From Roseateles violae (GTDB taxonomy: Bacteria; Pseudomonadota; Gammaproteobacteria; Burkholderiales; Burkholderiaceae_C): DNA of 64,000 bases. This document shows, piece after piece, positions 1 through 8,702 of this stretch. Each line of letters starts with the position of its first letter. Position 1 is the first letter of the stretch. Where the stretch lies: positions 248,001 to 312,000 of the forward strand of contig NZ_JAUHHC010000001.1 in the NCBI RefSeq assembly GCF_030410485.1, written 5' to 3'. Made by a program: the position numbers and the translations under genes. A model generated the notes under the pieces. The model saw only the letters and a list, made by a program, of their open reading frames with translations, was not told where the DNA came from and did not search any database.

Positions 1-324
1 AGCCGCGGCGGTTTCGTCGCACCGGGCAGCGATGAGGCCGCCACGCTGGCGGCCATAGCGCGGGCGGTGCGCGCCGACGCGGCTCGGGCCTGGCAGGCCG
101 GCGATCCGATGGCGCTGAGCGTCGAAATCGTCGCGGTCGACTGGGCCGACGCTTCGCTCGGTTGCCCGCGGCCGGGCCTGAGCTACACGCAGGCGCTGGT
201 GCCCGGCTGGCGCCTGCTCGTGCGAGATGGCGCCCGGGAGGCCGTCTACCACGCCAGCCACCGGGGTCAGTGGTTGCCCTGCCCGCGCGCACCGGCGGCG
301 CCGCCGTCCGACGCGGCACGCTGA
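1..324 (+). CDS. C-terminal part of a hypothetical protein (truncated by window edge)
   Basis: An open frame runs in from the left edge without a convincing start and stops at 322-324, so only the last 107 residues are visible. It includes a segment reading VDWADASLGCPRPGLSYTQA followed by PGWRLLVRDGAREAVYHAS. This Trp-Asp/Ser-Leu-Gly-Cys-Pro pattern is common at the C-terminus of small exported proteins of unknown function. A GTG at 67 could start a shorter 85-residue protein, but the frame is open back to base 1, so I treat it as partial. It converges on a PEP-CTERM gene, with a hairpin in the 80-bp gap. No function can be assigned. Confidence 0.6.
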   Translation, partial: SRGGFVAPGSDEAATLAAIARAVRADAARAWQAGDPMALSVEIVAVDWADASLGCPRPGLSYTQALVPGWRLLVRDGAREAVYHASHRGQWLPCPRAPAAPPSDAAR

Positions 325-350
325 CGGTTCGCAAGGGCGGAACCGCCCAA

Positions 351-378
351 GACAAAGGGCCGCGTTGCGGCCCTTGTC
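351..378. terminator. Hairpin between convergent genes, probable bidirectional terminator
   Basis: A GC-rich inverted repeat (arms about 351-363 and 367-378, three-base loop GTT, one bulged A) lies between the stop codons of two convergent genes. There is no long T-run on either side, so it is only a moderate candidate for intrinsic termination. Confidence 0.45.
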
Positions 379-404
379 GTTCGATGCGCGCCTTGGCGCG
401 TCGA

Positions 405-962
405 TCAGGACTTCTTGCGGCGCGAGCTCAGGCCCATGCCCAGCAAGGCGATGGCGGCCAGGCCGAAGGTCGCCGGCTCGGGCACATAGGTGACCGTCAG
501 GCTGCTGCCGCGATTCCAGATGCCATCGGCGGCGCCGATCAGGTCGTCGAAGTATTCGAAGAACTGCAGGTTCAGGCGTCCGTCCGCGCCAAGGAAGAAG
601 TCGGCGCCCAGCGAGACCAGATCGGCGCTGCCGCTGTAGCTGCCGGAGCCCGCGGAATCGTCGCCAAGGCCCGGGAACAGGGAGGCACCGGAGCCGCTGT
701 CGTTGCTCAGGTCGAAGCCCATCTCCGACAGCCAGCTCGAGCCGAAGGTCGACAGATTGACGTTCCAAGAAACGTTCGTGATGTGGACATTGGAAAAGAG
801 GTCGACGAAGCGGGTCTCGTTCGACGCATCGCCGAATTCGGCATTGCTCAAGGCCCCCCCGATGTCGATCGTGACGGTGTCGGCCTGGGCGGTTCCGGCC
901 GCCATCGCAGCCGCAATCAAAGCCGTGCCGAGTACGCCGCGTTTGAATTGATTCATCTGCAT
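405..962 (-). CDS. PEP-CTERM sorting domain-containing exported protein
   Basis: A 185-residue exported protein. The N-terminus is a signal peptide ending near AAGTAQA. The body is Gly/Ser/Asp-rich and low in Cys. The C-terminus holds the sorting signal: a VPEPATFG motif, a hydrophobic helix and a basic tail ending SSRRKKS. In known systems such signals are cut by an exosortase and the protein is delivered to the envelope or biofilm matrix. I chose the ATG at 962-960 because GGAG lies five bases upstream; an ATG six bases further in is the alternative, and the frame extends 24 codons upstream without a good ribosome site. No exosortase gene is in the window. The substrate or exact role cannot be told. 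Confidence 0.85.
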   Translation of the reverse strand: MQMNQFKRGVLGTALIAAAMAAGTAQADTVTIDIGGALSNAEFGDASNETRFVDLFSNVHITNVSWNVNLSTFGSSWLSEMGFDLSNDSGSGASLFPGLGDDSAGSGSYSGSADLVSLGADFFLGADGRLNLQFFEYFDDLIGAADGIWNRGSSLTVTYVPEPATFGLAAIALLGMGLSSRRKKS

Positions 963-1303
963 GTCATCTCCAGAATCGTTGACTCCTGGCCGGCCAGTTC
1001 CGGGCGAGGACACGATGTGGGCGCAATTTGCCATCCCCTCTTGCCGCCGGCAAGCTGGAAGTCATGGTCTGCGGGCGACTTATCCCCCGATTCAGCGGTC
1101 GGATTTACCCGCACCCCCGGCCACCTTTCGCTAGCAGAGGGGTCAGATCATGCTCAAGCGGGCACACCCTCATTCGCGGGGGTCAGGACATGCACTATTT
1201 CACTGGTAAGCGGTTTGCGCGTGCGCCACCCCATCGGGTAAGCACCAATCCAAACGCGAACACAAGTCGCGAGCATGCAGACTTTCGAAACCCGGAGAGT
1301 CGC
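963..1303. other. 341-bp intergenic region upstream of the S8 protease
   Basis: This region separates the divergent PEP-CTERM and protease genes. No convincing coding potential is seen. It holds a pair of direct repeats (1139-1153 and 1179-1193, annotated separately) and must contain the promoters of both genes, but I see no clear sigma-70 boxes. Confidence 0.6.
1139..1193 (+). repeat. Pair of 15-bp direct repeats, GGGGTCAG(A/G)(T/A)CATGC, 40 bp apart
   Basis: Copies at 1139-1153 and 1179-1193 match at 13 of 15 positions with a centre-to-centre distance of exactly 40 bp. They lie 110-165 bp upstream of the protease start. They could be regulator binding sites or fragments of a dispersed intergenic repeat; a further GGGGTCAGG occurs near 38137 in another long intergenic region. 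Confidence 0.5.
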
Positions 1304-3961
1304 ATGCCTACCTGGAATTTCAGTCGCAAACCCATCGTCCTTGCCGTTGCCGCACTGTCGACCGCCACGGCGGCGATGGCTCAATCGATACCGGCCTCGA
1401 GCATCGAAGGCTCGCGCCTTTGGTTCATTGAATTCGCCGGCAAGCCGGTCGCCGATGGCGCCAATCCGGCCGATGTGCAGGCCGAGCAGGCGGCGTTCCG
1501 CGCGGCGGCGGCGGCGGCCAATGTGAGCTATACCGAGCGGCGCTCGTTCAACTCGCTGTTCAACGGCCTGGCCGTTTCCATCAGCCCCGCCGATCGCGCC
1601 AAGCTGGCGGGTGTGACGGGCGTGAAGGCCCTGCACCCGATCGAAACCATCCAGGCACCGACGCCCGAGCAGGCCGCCGGCTCGGCGATCGAACTCAGCC
1701 GCGCGCTGGCACTGTCCGGCGCCGACATCGCGCAGAACTCGCTGGGCCTGACCGGCGCGGGCGTCAAGGTCGGCATCATCGACACCGGCATCGACATCGA
1801 CCATCCGGCCTTCGGCGGCAGCGGCGTGAACGGCACGACGCCCTTCCCCAGCGCCCGCGTGATCGCCGGCTATGACTTCGTCGGCAATGCCTACAACGCG
1901 GACTCGAGCAGCGCCAGCTACAACCCGATCCCGAGTCCCGACAGCAATCCGGACGACTGCCAGGGCCATGGCTCGCACGTGGCCGGCATCGTCGGCGGCA
2001 ATGGCGGCGGCATCAAGGGCGTGGCGCCGGGTGTCAGCTTCGGTGCCTATCGCGTCTTTGGCTGCGAAGGCAGCACCGAGTCCGACATCATCCTGGCAGC
2101 GCTGGAGCGCGCGCTGGCCGACGGCATGCAGGTGATCAACCAGAGCCTGGGTGCCGGCCGGCAGTGGCCGCAGTACCCGACGGCACAGGCCTCCTCGCGC
2201 CTGGCCAAGAAGGGCGTCGTGATGGTCGCCTCGATCGGCAACAACGGCCCCGGCGGCAGCTCGCCGGACGCCTTGTTCGCGGCCGGCGCGCCCGGCGTCG
2301 GCGAGAGCGTGATCGGCGTCGCCTCCTTCGACAACGCTCAGACCTCGTTCACCGTCAACGCCACGCCCTACGGCTACGGCCCGGCCACTGCCGCGCCGCT
2401 GCCGCCGACCAGCGGCAGCATGCCGATGTCGCGCACCGGCGCGGCCAACCAACCGACGCTGCCGACGACGGCACCGGACGGCTGCGTCGCGCTGCCCGCC
2501 GGCAGCCTGACCGGCACCGCCGTGCTGATCCGGCGCGGCTCCTGCGGCTTCTATGACAAGGCGCTGAACGCACAGAACGCCGGCGCCGCGGCGGTCATCA
2601 TCTACAACAACCAGGCCGGAGCCATCAATCCGACGGTTGCGCCGGTCGCGCCCGCCACCACGCCGATCACGATCCCGGTCGTGGCGATCACCGCCGACCA
2701 AGGCGCCGCCTTGCACAACGCCATCGGTGCCGCTCCCACGACGCTGACCTGGACCAACAATGCCGTCGGCTATCCCTATGGCACGGGCGGTCTGATTTCC
2801 GGCTTCAGCTCCTTCGGCCTGGCGGCCGACCTGAGCTTCAAGCCCGATATCGGCGCGCCGGGCGGCGGCATCTTCTCGTCCTATCCGCTGGAAAAGGGCG
2901 GCGCGACGACGCTGAGCGGCACCTCTATGTCGTCCCCGCATGTGGCCGGTGCGACCGCGCTGATCCTGCAGGCCCTGCCCAATGCGGCGCTGGGCCGCGA
3001 GTCGGTGGTCGTCGGCCGCAACGCGCCGCCGATGATCAATATGCTGACCCGTCTGCAGAACACGGCCAAGCCGAAGCCCTGGTCGGGCAGCCCGGCTCTG
3101 GGCTTGCTCGACTACTCCTTCCGCCAGGGCGCCGGCATGGTCGACATCGTGGCCGCGGTGAAGGCCCAGCAGTTTGCGCTGCCGAGCAAGTTCTCGACCG
3201 GCGAAAGCGATGCCGGCCCGACGGTGCAGAAGCTGACGCTGCGCAACGATGCGGCGGTGCCGGTGACCTACACGCTCGGCCATGTGCCGAGCCTGGCGGC
3301 AGGCCCGAATACGCAGACGGGCGCCAGCTACAACATCAGCGGCACCTTCAACGCGCCGGCGACCGTGAGCTTCAGCAGCCCCACCGTCGTCGTGCCGGCC
3401 AAGGGCGTGGCCACGGTGACCGTGACCGTCACGGCCAATACGGCACTGGTGAACCGCGGCCTCTATGGCGGCTACATCACCTTCACGCCGCAGACGGACG
3501 GCGCACCGATCCAGGTGGCGTATGCCGGCTTCAAGGGCGACTACCAGTCGACCCAGGTGCTGACGCCGACGACCAACGGCTTCCCCTGGCTGGCCAAGTT
3601 CCTCCCCGCGACGAACAACTACGGCAACCGCCCGTCCGGCGAGACCTACACCATGGTCGGCGCCGACATTCCGTACGTCGTCTATCACCTCGACCACCTG
3701 TCGCGCACGATGAAGATGGAGGCCTTCGACGCCACCACGCTCGCCTCGCGCGGCACCTTCGGGGAGGATCAGTACCTGAGCCGCAACTCGACCCCCGGCG
3801 GCGCCTTCGTCAACGGCTGGGACGGCAAGACCAGCCAGGGCGTGCTGCCGAACGGCAGCTACATCGTCAAGATGTCGGTGCTGAAGGCGCTGGGCGATGC
3901 GGCCAACCCCGCGCACTGGGAAACCTGGACCTCGTCCACGGTCACCATCGCGCGTCCTTGA
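1304..3961 (+). CDS. Secreted S8 (subtilisin-like) serine protease with PA-domain insert
   Basis: A secreted endopeptidase of 885 residues. Order: signal peptide (about 1-28, ending TAAMAQ), an I9-type propeptide region (about 35-125), then the S8 catalytic domain. The triad is visible: Asp160 in GIIDTGIDIDHP, His222 in GHGSHVAGI and Ser541 in SGTSMSSPHVAG. A PA (protease-associated) domain is inserted between His and Ser, with the typical stretch VLIRRGSCGFYDKALNAQ followed by GAAAVIIYNN. The C-terminal 300 residues look like Fn3-type beta domains. Start chosen at the ATG with GGAGAG just upstream; the open frame extends 92 codons further without support. A strong terminator follows, so it is monocistronic. 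The layout resembles Vpr-like and cucumisin-like extracellular proteases, most likely scavenging protein outside the cell. Confidence 0.93.
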   Translation: MPTWNFSRKPIVLAVAALSTATAAMAQSIPASSIEGSRLWFIEFAGKPVADGANPADVQAEQAAFRAAAAAANVSYTERRSFNSLFNGLAVSISPADRAKLAGVTGVKALHPIETIQAPTPEQAAGSAIELSRALALSGADIAQNSLGLTGAGVKVGIIDTGIDIDHPAFGGSGVNGTTPFPSARVIAGYDFVGNAYNADSSSASYNPIPSPDSNPDDCQGHGSHVAGIVGGNGGGIKGVAPGVSFGAYRVFGCEGSTESDIILAALERALADGMQVINQSLGAGRQWPQYPTAQASSRLAKKGVVMVASIGNNGPGGSSPDALFAAGAPGVGESVIGVASFDNAQTSFTVNATPYGYGPATAAPLPPTSGSMPMSRTGAANQPTLPTTAPDGCVALPAGSLTGTAVLIRRGSCGFYDKALNAQNAGAAAVIIYNNQAGAINPTVAPVAPATTPITIPVVAITADQGAALHNAIGAAPTTLTWTNNAVGYPYGTGGLISGFSSFGLAADLSFKPDIGAPGGGIFSSYPLEKGGATTLSGTSMSSPHVAGATALILQALPNAALGRESVVVGRNAPPMINMLTRLQNTAKPKPWSGSPALGLLDYSFRQGAGMVDIVAAVKAQQFALPSKFSTGESDAGPTVQKLTLRNDAAVPVTYTLGHVPSLAAGPNTQTGASYNISGTFNAPATVSFSSPTVVVPAKGVATVTVTVTANTALVNRGLYGGYITFTPQTDGAPIQVAYAGFKGDYQSTQVLTPTTNGFPWLAKFLPATNNYGNRPSGETYTMVGADIPYVVYHLDHLSRTMKMEAFDATTLASRGTFGEDQYLSRNSTPGGAFVNGWDGKTSQGVLPNGSYIVKMSVLKALGDAANPAHWETWTSSTVTIARP

Positions 3962-3991
3962 GACGGCAGCGGCCCCTCGCGGGTCGCAGGC

Positions 3992-4021
3992 AAACGGGCC
4001 CCGCGGGGCCCGTTTTTTTTT
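3992..4021 (+). terminator. Intrinsic terminator after the S8 protease
   Basis: A GC-rich hairpin (arms about 3992-4002 and 4005-4015) is followed by nine consecutive T residues (4013-4021), about 30 bp after the protease stop. Confidence 0.93.
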
Positions 4022-4026
4022 GCCTG

Positions 4027-4473
4027 CTAGCGAGCCGACTCGCCGCCGCCGCCCGCCGGGCGAGGCAGCAGCACACAGCGGCCGGCCTGGCAGCGCGCAC
4101 CGGGGTCGGTCACCAGCGCACAGTCGGAGGCCGCGCCGCTGCGCGCGTCTTCCAGCTGCTGGGCGGCGGCCTGCTTGGCCACCAGGGCCTTCAGCGCCGC
4201 TTCGTCCGTGCGCTTCACCGACCAGGCCAGGTAGGCGCTCGGTCCACCGCAAGACTTGGCACCGATGGCGATCGTGCGGCATTGATCGGGCGCGTCGCAG
4301 GCGGCATCGCCGACCAGGGCCTTGATCTGCGGCAGGAGGCTCGCCGGGCCGGAGGCCGGCCCGCCGCGCGGGGCGTCGCTGGCCAGCGCGAGGCCGCCGA
4401 GGGCCAGCAGGCCCAGGCAGGTCAGCCAGCGCTTCTTTCCACGCCGGCTTGCGGCGATGCTCTCATTCATCAT
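4027..4473 (-). CDS. Small secreted Cys-containing hypothetical protein
   Basis: A 148-residue protein with a charged N-terminus, a hydrophobic signal segment (about residues 16-32) and probable cleavage near ALAS. The mature part holds several Cys residues and the segment IAIGAKSCGGPSAYLAWS. That AxxCGGPxxYLAxS pattern recurs in small exported proteins of unknown role in Proteobacteria. The C-terminal part has paired Cys residues (SDCALVTDPGARCQAGRC), suggesting disulfide bonds. ATG at 4473 is preceded by GAGGAG; an ATG one codon in is equally possible. The gene is divergent from the CAP-domain gene with 56 bp between starts. Confidence 0.75.
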   Translation of the reverse strand: MMNESIAASRRGKKRWLTCLGLLALGGLALASDAPRGGPASGPASLLPQIKALVGDAACDAPDQCRTIAIGAKSCGGPSAYLAWSVKRTDEAALKALVAKQAAAQQLEDARSGAASDCALVTDPGARCQAGRCVLLPRPAGGGGESAR

Positions 4474-4529
4474 GACGCTCCTCGTCGGCGGCTCCCGCTC
4501 ATTGTGCGCCTCTTGCTAGCATCGGGCCG

Positions 4530-5036
4530 ATGTGGAAGTTCCTGCTCTCGCTGCTGGCCGGCGCCGGCGCCGCGACGGTGCTGGCCGGGCCGCAGCCCTG
4601 CCAGCCGGATGCCGAGCAGGCGCTGCGCGCGATCAATGCCCTGCGTGCCGAGCCGCGCGCCTGCGGCGCGCAAGCCATGCCGGCCGCAGCCGCGCTGCGC
4701 TGGAGCGGCCCGCTGGCCGACTCGTCCCGGCGCTTCGCGCAGGAGCTAGCGCGTCGCGGTCTGCTGACCCACGAGGGCGAGCAACTGCACGGCATGCGCG
4801 AGCGCATGCAGGCCAGCGGCTATGCGATGCGGCTGGCCGGCGAGAACCTGGCGGCCGGCGCCGAGACGCTGAACGAGGTGCTGCAGCAATGGCTGAGCAG
4901 CCCCGGGCATTGCGAGAACCTGATGCTGGCCGAGTTCCGCGACGTGGGCCTGGCCTGCGCGATCGGCGCCGCGCCCGAGGATCGCTACGGCCGCTACTGG
5001 GTCATGCAGCTCGGGCGCCCGGCCGTCGAGCGATGA
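4530..5036 (+). CDS. CAP-domain (SCP/PR-1-like) secreted protein
   Basis: A 168-residue protein with a signal peptide (about 1-19) and a CAP/SCP domain. Family features visible: an N-terminal helix with INALRAEPRACG, the stretch SSRRFAQELARRGLLTHEG, then GYAMRLAGENLAAG and WLSSPGHCENLMLAEFRDVGLA. The latter two match the CAP motifs GExx and SPGHxxNxLxxxxxxxGxA. The domain binds metals or lipids in some relatives; in bacteria its role is usually unknown and probably extracellular or periplasmic. Seven bases separate its stop from the convergent response regulator gene. Confidence 0.9.
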   Translation: MWKFLLSLLAGAGAATVLAGPQPCQPDAEQALRAINALRAEPRACGAQAMPAAAALRWSGPLADSSRRFAQELARRGLLTHEGEQLHGMRERMQASGYAMRLAGENLAAGAETLNEVLQQWLSSPGHCENLMLAEFRDVGLACAIGAAPEDRYGRYWVMQLGRPAVER

Positions 5037-5045
5037 GCCGGGCGC

Positions 5046-5714
5046 TCAGATCCAGCCCAGATCGATCGCCCTGAGCACCGCCTGTGTGCGGTCGCGCACG
5101 CCCATCTTGGAGAAGATCGCCGAGCAGTGGTTCTTGATCACGCCCTCGCTATTGCCCAGCAGCGCGGCGATCTCGGTGTTGCTGCGCCCGCTGGCCACCA
5201 GGCGCAGCACCTGCAGCTCCTTGGGCGACAGCGGATCGGGCTGGTCGGCGGCGGTGAAGGCGCGCTCGCCGTGGCGCTCTTCCATCCGCGTGGTCAGCGA
5301 GGGGCGCAGCGCGGTGCCGCCGGCGGCCACGTCCTGCAGGGCCTGCCGCAAGGTGTCGGGGCTGATCGCCTTCAGCAGGAAGCCGCGAGCACCGGCGCGC
5401 ACCGCCTCGTCGAAGGCGGCGGCGTCGTCGAAGGTCGTCAGCAGCACGACCGGGATCGGCAGCGCCCGCGCGGCCAGAGCGCGGATCAGGCCCAGGCCGT
5501 CCATGCGCGGCATGCGCATATCGGACAGCACGAGATCCGGCATCGCCTCGGGCGGCAGCGCGGCCAGCAGCTCCAGCGCCTCGGCGCCATCGCTGGCCTC
5601 GCCGACGATGCGGATCTCCTCGTGCAGCGCCAGCAGGCCCTTGAGGCCTTCGCGCACCAGTTGCTGGTCCTCGACCAGCAGCAGCTTGATGGTCATCATC
5701 GTGTTGCTCTTCAT
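5046..5714 (-). CDS. NarL/LuxR-type response regulator
   Basis: A 222-residue two-component response regulator. The N-terminal receiver domain has the acidic pair in LLLVEDQQLV, the phospho-acceptor Asp65 in LVLSDMRMPRMDG and the Lys in FLLKAISPDTL. The C-terminal LuxR helix-turn-helix reads LSPKELQVLRLVASGRSNTE then IAALLGNSEGVIKNHCSAIF. The start at 5714 has GAGG five bases upstream and overlaps the kinase stop as ATGA, so the two proteins are translationally coupled. It is expected to be phosphorylated by the adjacent DesK-type kinase and to regulate transcription; the target genes are unknown. Confidence 0.95.
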   Translation of the reverse strand: MKSNTMMTIKLLLVEDQQLVREGLKGLLALHEEIRIVGEASDGAEALELLAALPPEAMPDLVLSDMRMPRMDGLGLIRALAARALPIPVVLLTTFDDAAAFDEAVRAGARGFLLKAISPDTLRQALQDVAAGGTALRPSLTTRMEERHGERAFTAADQPDPLSPKELQVLRLVASGRSNTEIAALLGNSEGVIKNHCSAIFSKMGVRDRTQAVLRAIDLGWI

Positions 5715-6964
5715 GCCGTCCTCGGACAACGCAGTTCGATTCGGAAACCCGGAGTTTGCCTCAGCACCTGCATGCTGCCACCCAGCTCGGTCATGCGCTC
5801 GGCCATGCCGCGCAGGCCGTTGCCGGCGCGGTAATGGGCCGCGCCGGCGCCATCGTCGTCGATGCTGACACAGACCTCGCCGCTGTGCGCATCGCCGCTG
5901 ACGGCCAGGCGGATCGCGACGCGCGCCGCGCGCGCATGGCGCACGCTGTTGGTCACCGCCTCCTGCACGCAGCGCAGGAGCGCATGGGCGACGCGCGGGC
6001 TCAGATCGCGCGCATCGGCCGCGATATCGAGCTCGATGCGGGTGCTGGCAATGCCCTCGGCCAGCGCCTCGAGCGCCCGGCTCAGATCGATACGGCGCGA
6101 GCCGCGCTGCTGCGACACCGCCTCGCGCACATCGGCCAGCAGCCGCGCGGCGCCGTCGCGCGCGCGCTCGACGGCCTGCGCCGCGCCGGCGGCGCTCTCC
6201 TCGTCCTTGCGCTGCAAGAGCGCCGAGCCGAGCTGCAGCTGCAGATTCAGCGCGGTCAGGTGGTGGCCGACCAGATCGTGCAGCTCGCGCGCCATCAAGG
6301 TGCGCTCGTGATAGCGCAGCTGCTCGGCCTGCAGCTGCTCGGCCGACAGGCGCTCGGCCAGCATTGCCTGCAGCCAGCGCCGCTTCTCGGCCTCGGCGGC
6401 GGCCATGCGGCCGAGGCCGAAGGCCATGCCGTGCAGGGCCAGCATCGCCATCAAGAGGCCCAGGCCGTCGAACCAGGCGGGCACGTCGCTGACGCTGCCG
6501 CTGGCCGCGGGCAGCAAGGCATAGAGCAGCAGATTGAGCGCCACCTGGGCCAGCGCGAACAGGAAGGCGGTGCGCACCTGCAGCAGCACGGCCGCCAGCG
6601 CGGTGACCAGAAAGGGCAGGCCCGGCGTCACGCAGATCGCCAGCAGATCGACCAGCAGCACGCGCGCCAGCGCATGCGGCGGCGGCTGGTCGGCCTGGCC
6701 GTCGCGCGCCAGCCGCCAGTAGCTCCAGCCGAACAGCAGCAGCAGGGCCAGGCAGGTCAGCAACAGCAGCGGATCGTTGCTGGCGCCGCCGAACTGGCGG
6801 TAGAGGATGGGCACCGCGCCGTCGTAGGCATCGGTGCGAAAGCCCAGCAGCGCCGCCACCGCGGCGGCCAGCTCGAGCAGGCAGATCGCCAGCGCCGCCG
6901 CGCGCAGCACGACGCCGGGCTGGGCGACGCGGTTCAGCAGGCGGTCGAGGCGGTTGCTGTTCAA
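5711..6964 (-). CDS. DesK/NarL-type sensor histidine kinase
   Basis: A 417-residue membrane kinase. The first 185 residues form about five or six hydrophobic segments with little periplasmic sequence, suggesting sensing within the membrane. A HisKA_3 dimerisation domain follows, with phospho-acceptor His229 in MARELHDLVGHHLTALNLQL. A short HATPase domain has the N box VQEAVTNSVRHA, the G1 motif SIDDDGAG and the G2 motif NGLRGMAERM. The gene is cotranscribed with and overlaps the downstream response regulator. The stimulus is not evident; DesK relatives sense membrane state, but that is only analogy. Confidence 0.95.
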   Translation of the reverse strand: MNSNRLDRLLNRVAQPGVVLRAAALAICLLELAAAVAALLGFRTDAYDGAVPILYRQFGGASNDPLLLLTCLALLLLFGWSYWRLARDGQADQPPPHALARVLLVDLLAICVTPGLPFLVTALAAVLLQVRTAFLFALAQVALNLLLYALLPAASGSVSDVPAWFDGLGLLMAMLALHGMAFGLGRMAAAEAEKRRWLQAMLAERLSAEQLQAEQLRYHERTLMARELHDLVGHHLTALNLQLQLGSALLQRKDEESAAGAAQAVERARDGAARLLADVREAVSQQRGSRRIDLSRALEALAEGIASTRIELDIAADARDLSPRVAHALLRCVQEAVTNSVRHARAARVAIRLAVSGDAHSGEVCVSIDDDGAGAAHYRAGNGLRGMAERMTELGGSMQVLRQTPGFRIELRCPRTA

Positions 6965-7028
6965 GGGGTAGGTAAAGGCAAAGCCGGTAAGCGTGCCACA
7001 CGGGCCAGGTCTTGCCCCGTGCCGCTGG

Positions 7029-8138
7029 TCATGGGCTGGCCTCGGCGATCACGCCACCGCCCAGGCAGACCTCGCCGCTGTAGAGCACCGCGCTCTGCCC
7101 CGGCGTGACCGCCCATTGCGGCTGCGGGAAGCGCAGCGCGATCGTGTCGGCTGCGGGTTCCAGCACGCAGGCGGCGTCGGCCTGGCGGTAGCGCGTCTTG
7201 GCGCCATAGCCGCCGAAATCCGGCATCGCGCCGGAGGTCCAGCTCAGGTCGTCGGCGACCAGCGCATGGCTTTGCAGCAGCGGATGCTCGTGGCCCTGCA
7301 CGACGATCAGGGTGTTGCTGTCCAGGTCCTTGCGGGCGACGAACCAGGGCCGGTGCTCGCCGCCGCCGCGCGGGCTGCCCTTGTCCTTCACGCCGCCGAT
7401 GCCCAGGCCCTGGCGCTGGCCCAGGGTGTAGAAGGACAGGCCGACATGCTCGCCGAGCTTGCGGCCGCGCTCGTCCTTGATCGCGCCCGGCTGGTGCGCC
7501 AGATAGCGGTTCAGGAATTCGCGGAACGGTCGCTCGCCGATGAAGCAGATGCCGGTCGAATCCTTTTTCTTCGCATTCGGCAGGCCGATCTCCTCGGCAA
7601 TGCGGCGCACCTCGGTCTTGTGCAGCTCTCCGACCGGGAACAAGGTCTTGGCCAGCTGCGCCTGGTTCAGCCGGTGCAGGAAGTAGCTCTGGTCCTTGCT
7701 CGCGTCCAGGCCCTTGAGCAGCTGCACCTCGCCCGAGGGCAGTTCGCGCACGCGGGCGTAATGGCCGGTGGCGATCTTCTCGGCGCCCAGGCGCATCGCA
7801 TGGTCCAGAAAGGCCTTGAACTTGATCTCGGCATTGCACAGCACGTCCGGGTTCGGCGTGCGGCCGGCCTGGTACTCGCGCAGAAAGGCGGCGAACACGC
7901 GGTCCTTGTAGTCGGCCGCGAAATTGACATGCTCGATCTCGATGCCGATCACGTCGGCGACGGCGGCCGCGTCCACGAAGTCGACATTGGACGAGCAGTA
8001 CTCGCTGTCGTCGTCGTCTTCCCAGTTCTTCATGAAGATGCCGACCACCTCATGGCCCTGCTTCTTCAGCAGATGGGCGGTGACGGCGGAATCGACGCCG
8101 CCGGACAGGCCGACGACGATGCGTTGCTTGGAGCTCAT
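7029..8138 (-). CDS. mnmA: tRNA-specific 2-thiouridylase MnmA
   Basis: A 369-residue cytoplasmic enzyme that thiolates U34 of tRNA Lys, Glu and Gln, using sulfur relayed by a Tus-type system. The PP-loop SGGVDSAV (about residues 12-19) binds ATP. The nucleophile Cys101 sits in [13 protein letters not shown], and the sulfur-transfer Cys198 in [19 protein letters not shown] and a C-terminal beta domain ([18 protein letters not shown]) are also typical. Start chosen at [14 protein letters not shown]; longer versions of the frame run into the upstream gene. The nearby nudJ-type gene is a conserved pairing in gamma- and betaproteobacteria. Confidence 0.97.
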   Translation of the reverse strand: MSSKQRIVVGLSGGVDSAVTAHLLKKQGHEVVGIFMKNWEDDDDSEYCSSNVDFVDAAAVADVIGIEIEHVNFAADYKDRVFAAFLREYQAGRTPNPDVLCNAEIKFKAFLDHAMRLGAEKIATGHYARVRELPSGEVQLLKGLDASKDQSYFLHRLNQAQLAKTLFPVGELHKTEVRRIAEEIGLPNAKKKDSTGICFIGERPFREFLNRYLAHQPGAIKDERGRKLGEHVGLSFYTLGQRQGLGIGGVKDKGSPRGGGEHRPWFVARKDLDSNTLIVVQGHEHPLLQSHALVADDLSWTSGAMPDFGGYGAKTRYRQADAACVLEPAADTIALRFPQPQWAVTPGQSAVLYSGEVCLGGGVIAEASP

Positions 8139-8209
8139 GCCCCAATTGTCCCGCAAGCCCCGGCACGCCGCCGCCGCGGGGGCAATCGGCCCGCGGCTAC
8201 GGCAGACGC

Positions 8210-8599
8210 CTAGTGCAGCTCGACATTGACGCCGGGCGGAATGCCCAGCTTGATATGCAGGGTGACGCTCTCGAGCCTGCCGTCCAGATGGTCGGACACC
8301 CGCTTGGCCAGCAACAGCCCCTTCCGCAGGGTGACCGTCGACGAGTGATCCTGATGCTGCTGCATCAGCTGCTCGACCCGCTCCTTCTCGATCGCGGCGA
8401 CCTTGCCGGCCAGCGTGGTGTGGATCTCGGGCAGCACGCCCATGCCGATGGTGAAGCGGCCGACCTCGAAGCCCAGCGTCTGCAAGGTCGCCGTCGCCTT
8501 CTTGTAGTCGTTCATCCAGGTGTTCAGCTGATCGCCGGCCAGTTCGCCGGCCGAGGCGGCCTGCGTCGCCACCTTCGAAGCGAAATCCTTGAGGCTCAT
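8210..8599 (-). CDS. Conserved hypothetical protein, 129 aa
   Basis: I do not recognise this family. The protein is soluble-looking and mostly helical, with no signal peptide, membrane segment or Cys residues. The sequence alternates amphipathic stretches ([40 protein letters not shown]) and ends in a hydrophobic strand, [19 protein letters not shown]. The gene lies between nudJ (about 100 bp upstream) and mnmA (about 70 bp downstream) on the same strand. Codon use matches its neighbours, so it is very likely a real gene. The role is unknown. Confidence 0.75.
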   Translation of the reverse strand: MSLKDFASKVATQAASAGELAGDQLNTWMNDYKKATATLQTLGFEVGRFTIGMGVLPEIHTTLAGKVAAIEKERVEQLMQQHQDHSSTVTLRKGLLLAKRVSDHLDGRLESVTLHIKLGIPPGVNVELH

Positions 8600-8702
8600 A
8601 CATCACCCCCGCTGAAAATGGAAAGGCCGGCGCACCTTACTCCTGAGCAGGCCTCGCCGGCAATCCTGCGGACCGCGGCGGCGGCCGGCCAAACCCCTCT
8701 GA

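Noticed and set aside
1154-4282. A 1,042-codon minus-strand frame under the S8 protease
   Set aside because: Antisense to a protease with an intact catalytic triad; the product is Arg/Ala-rich without domains.
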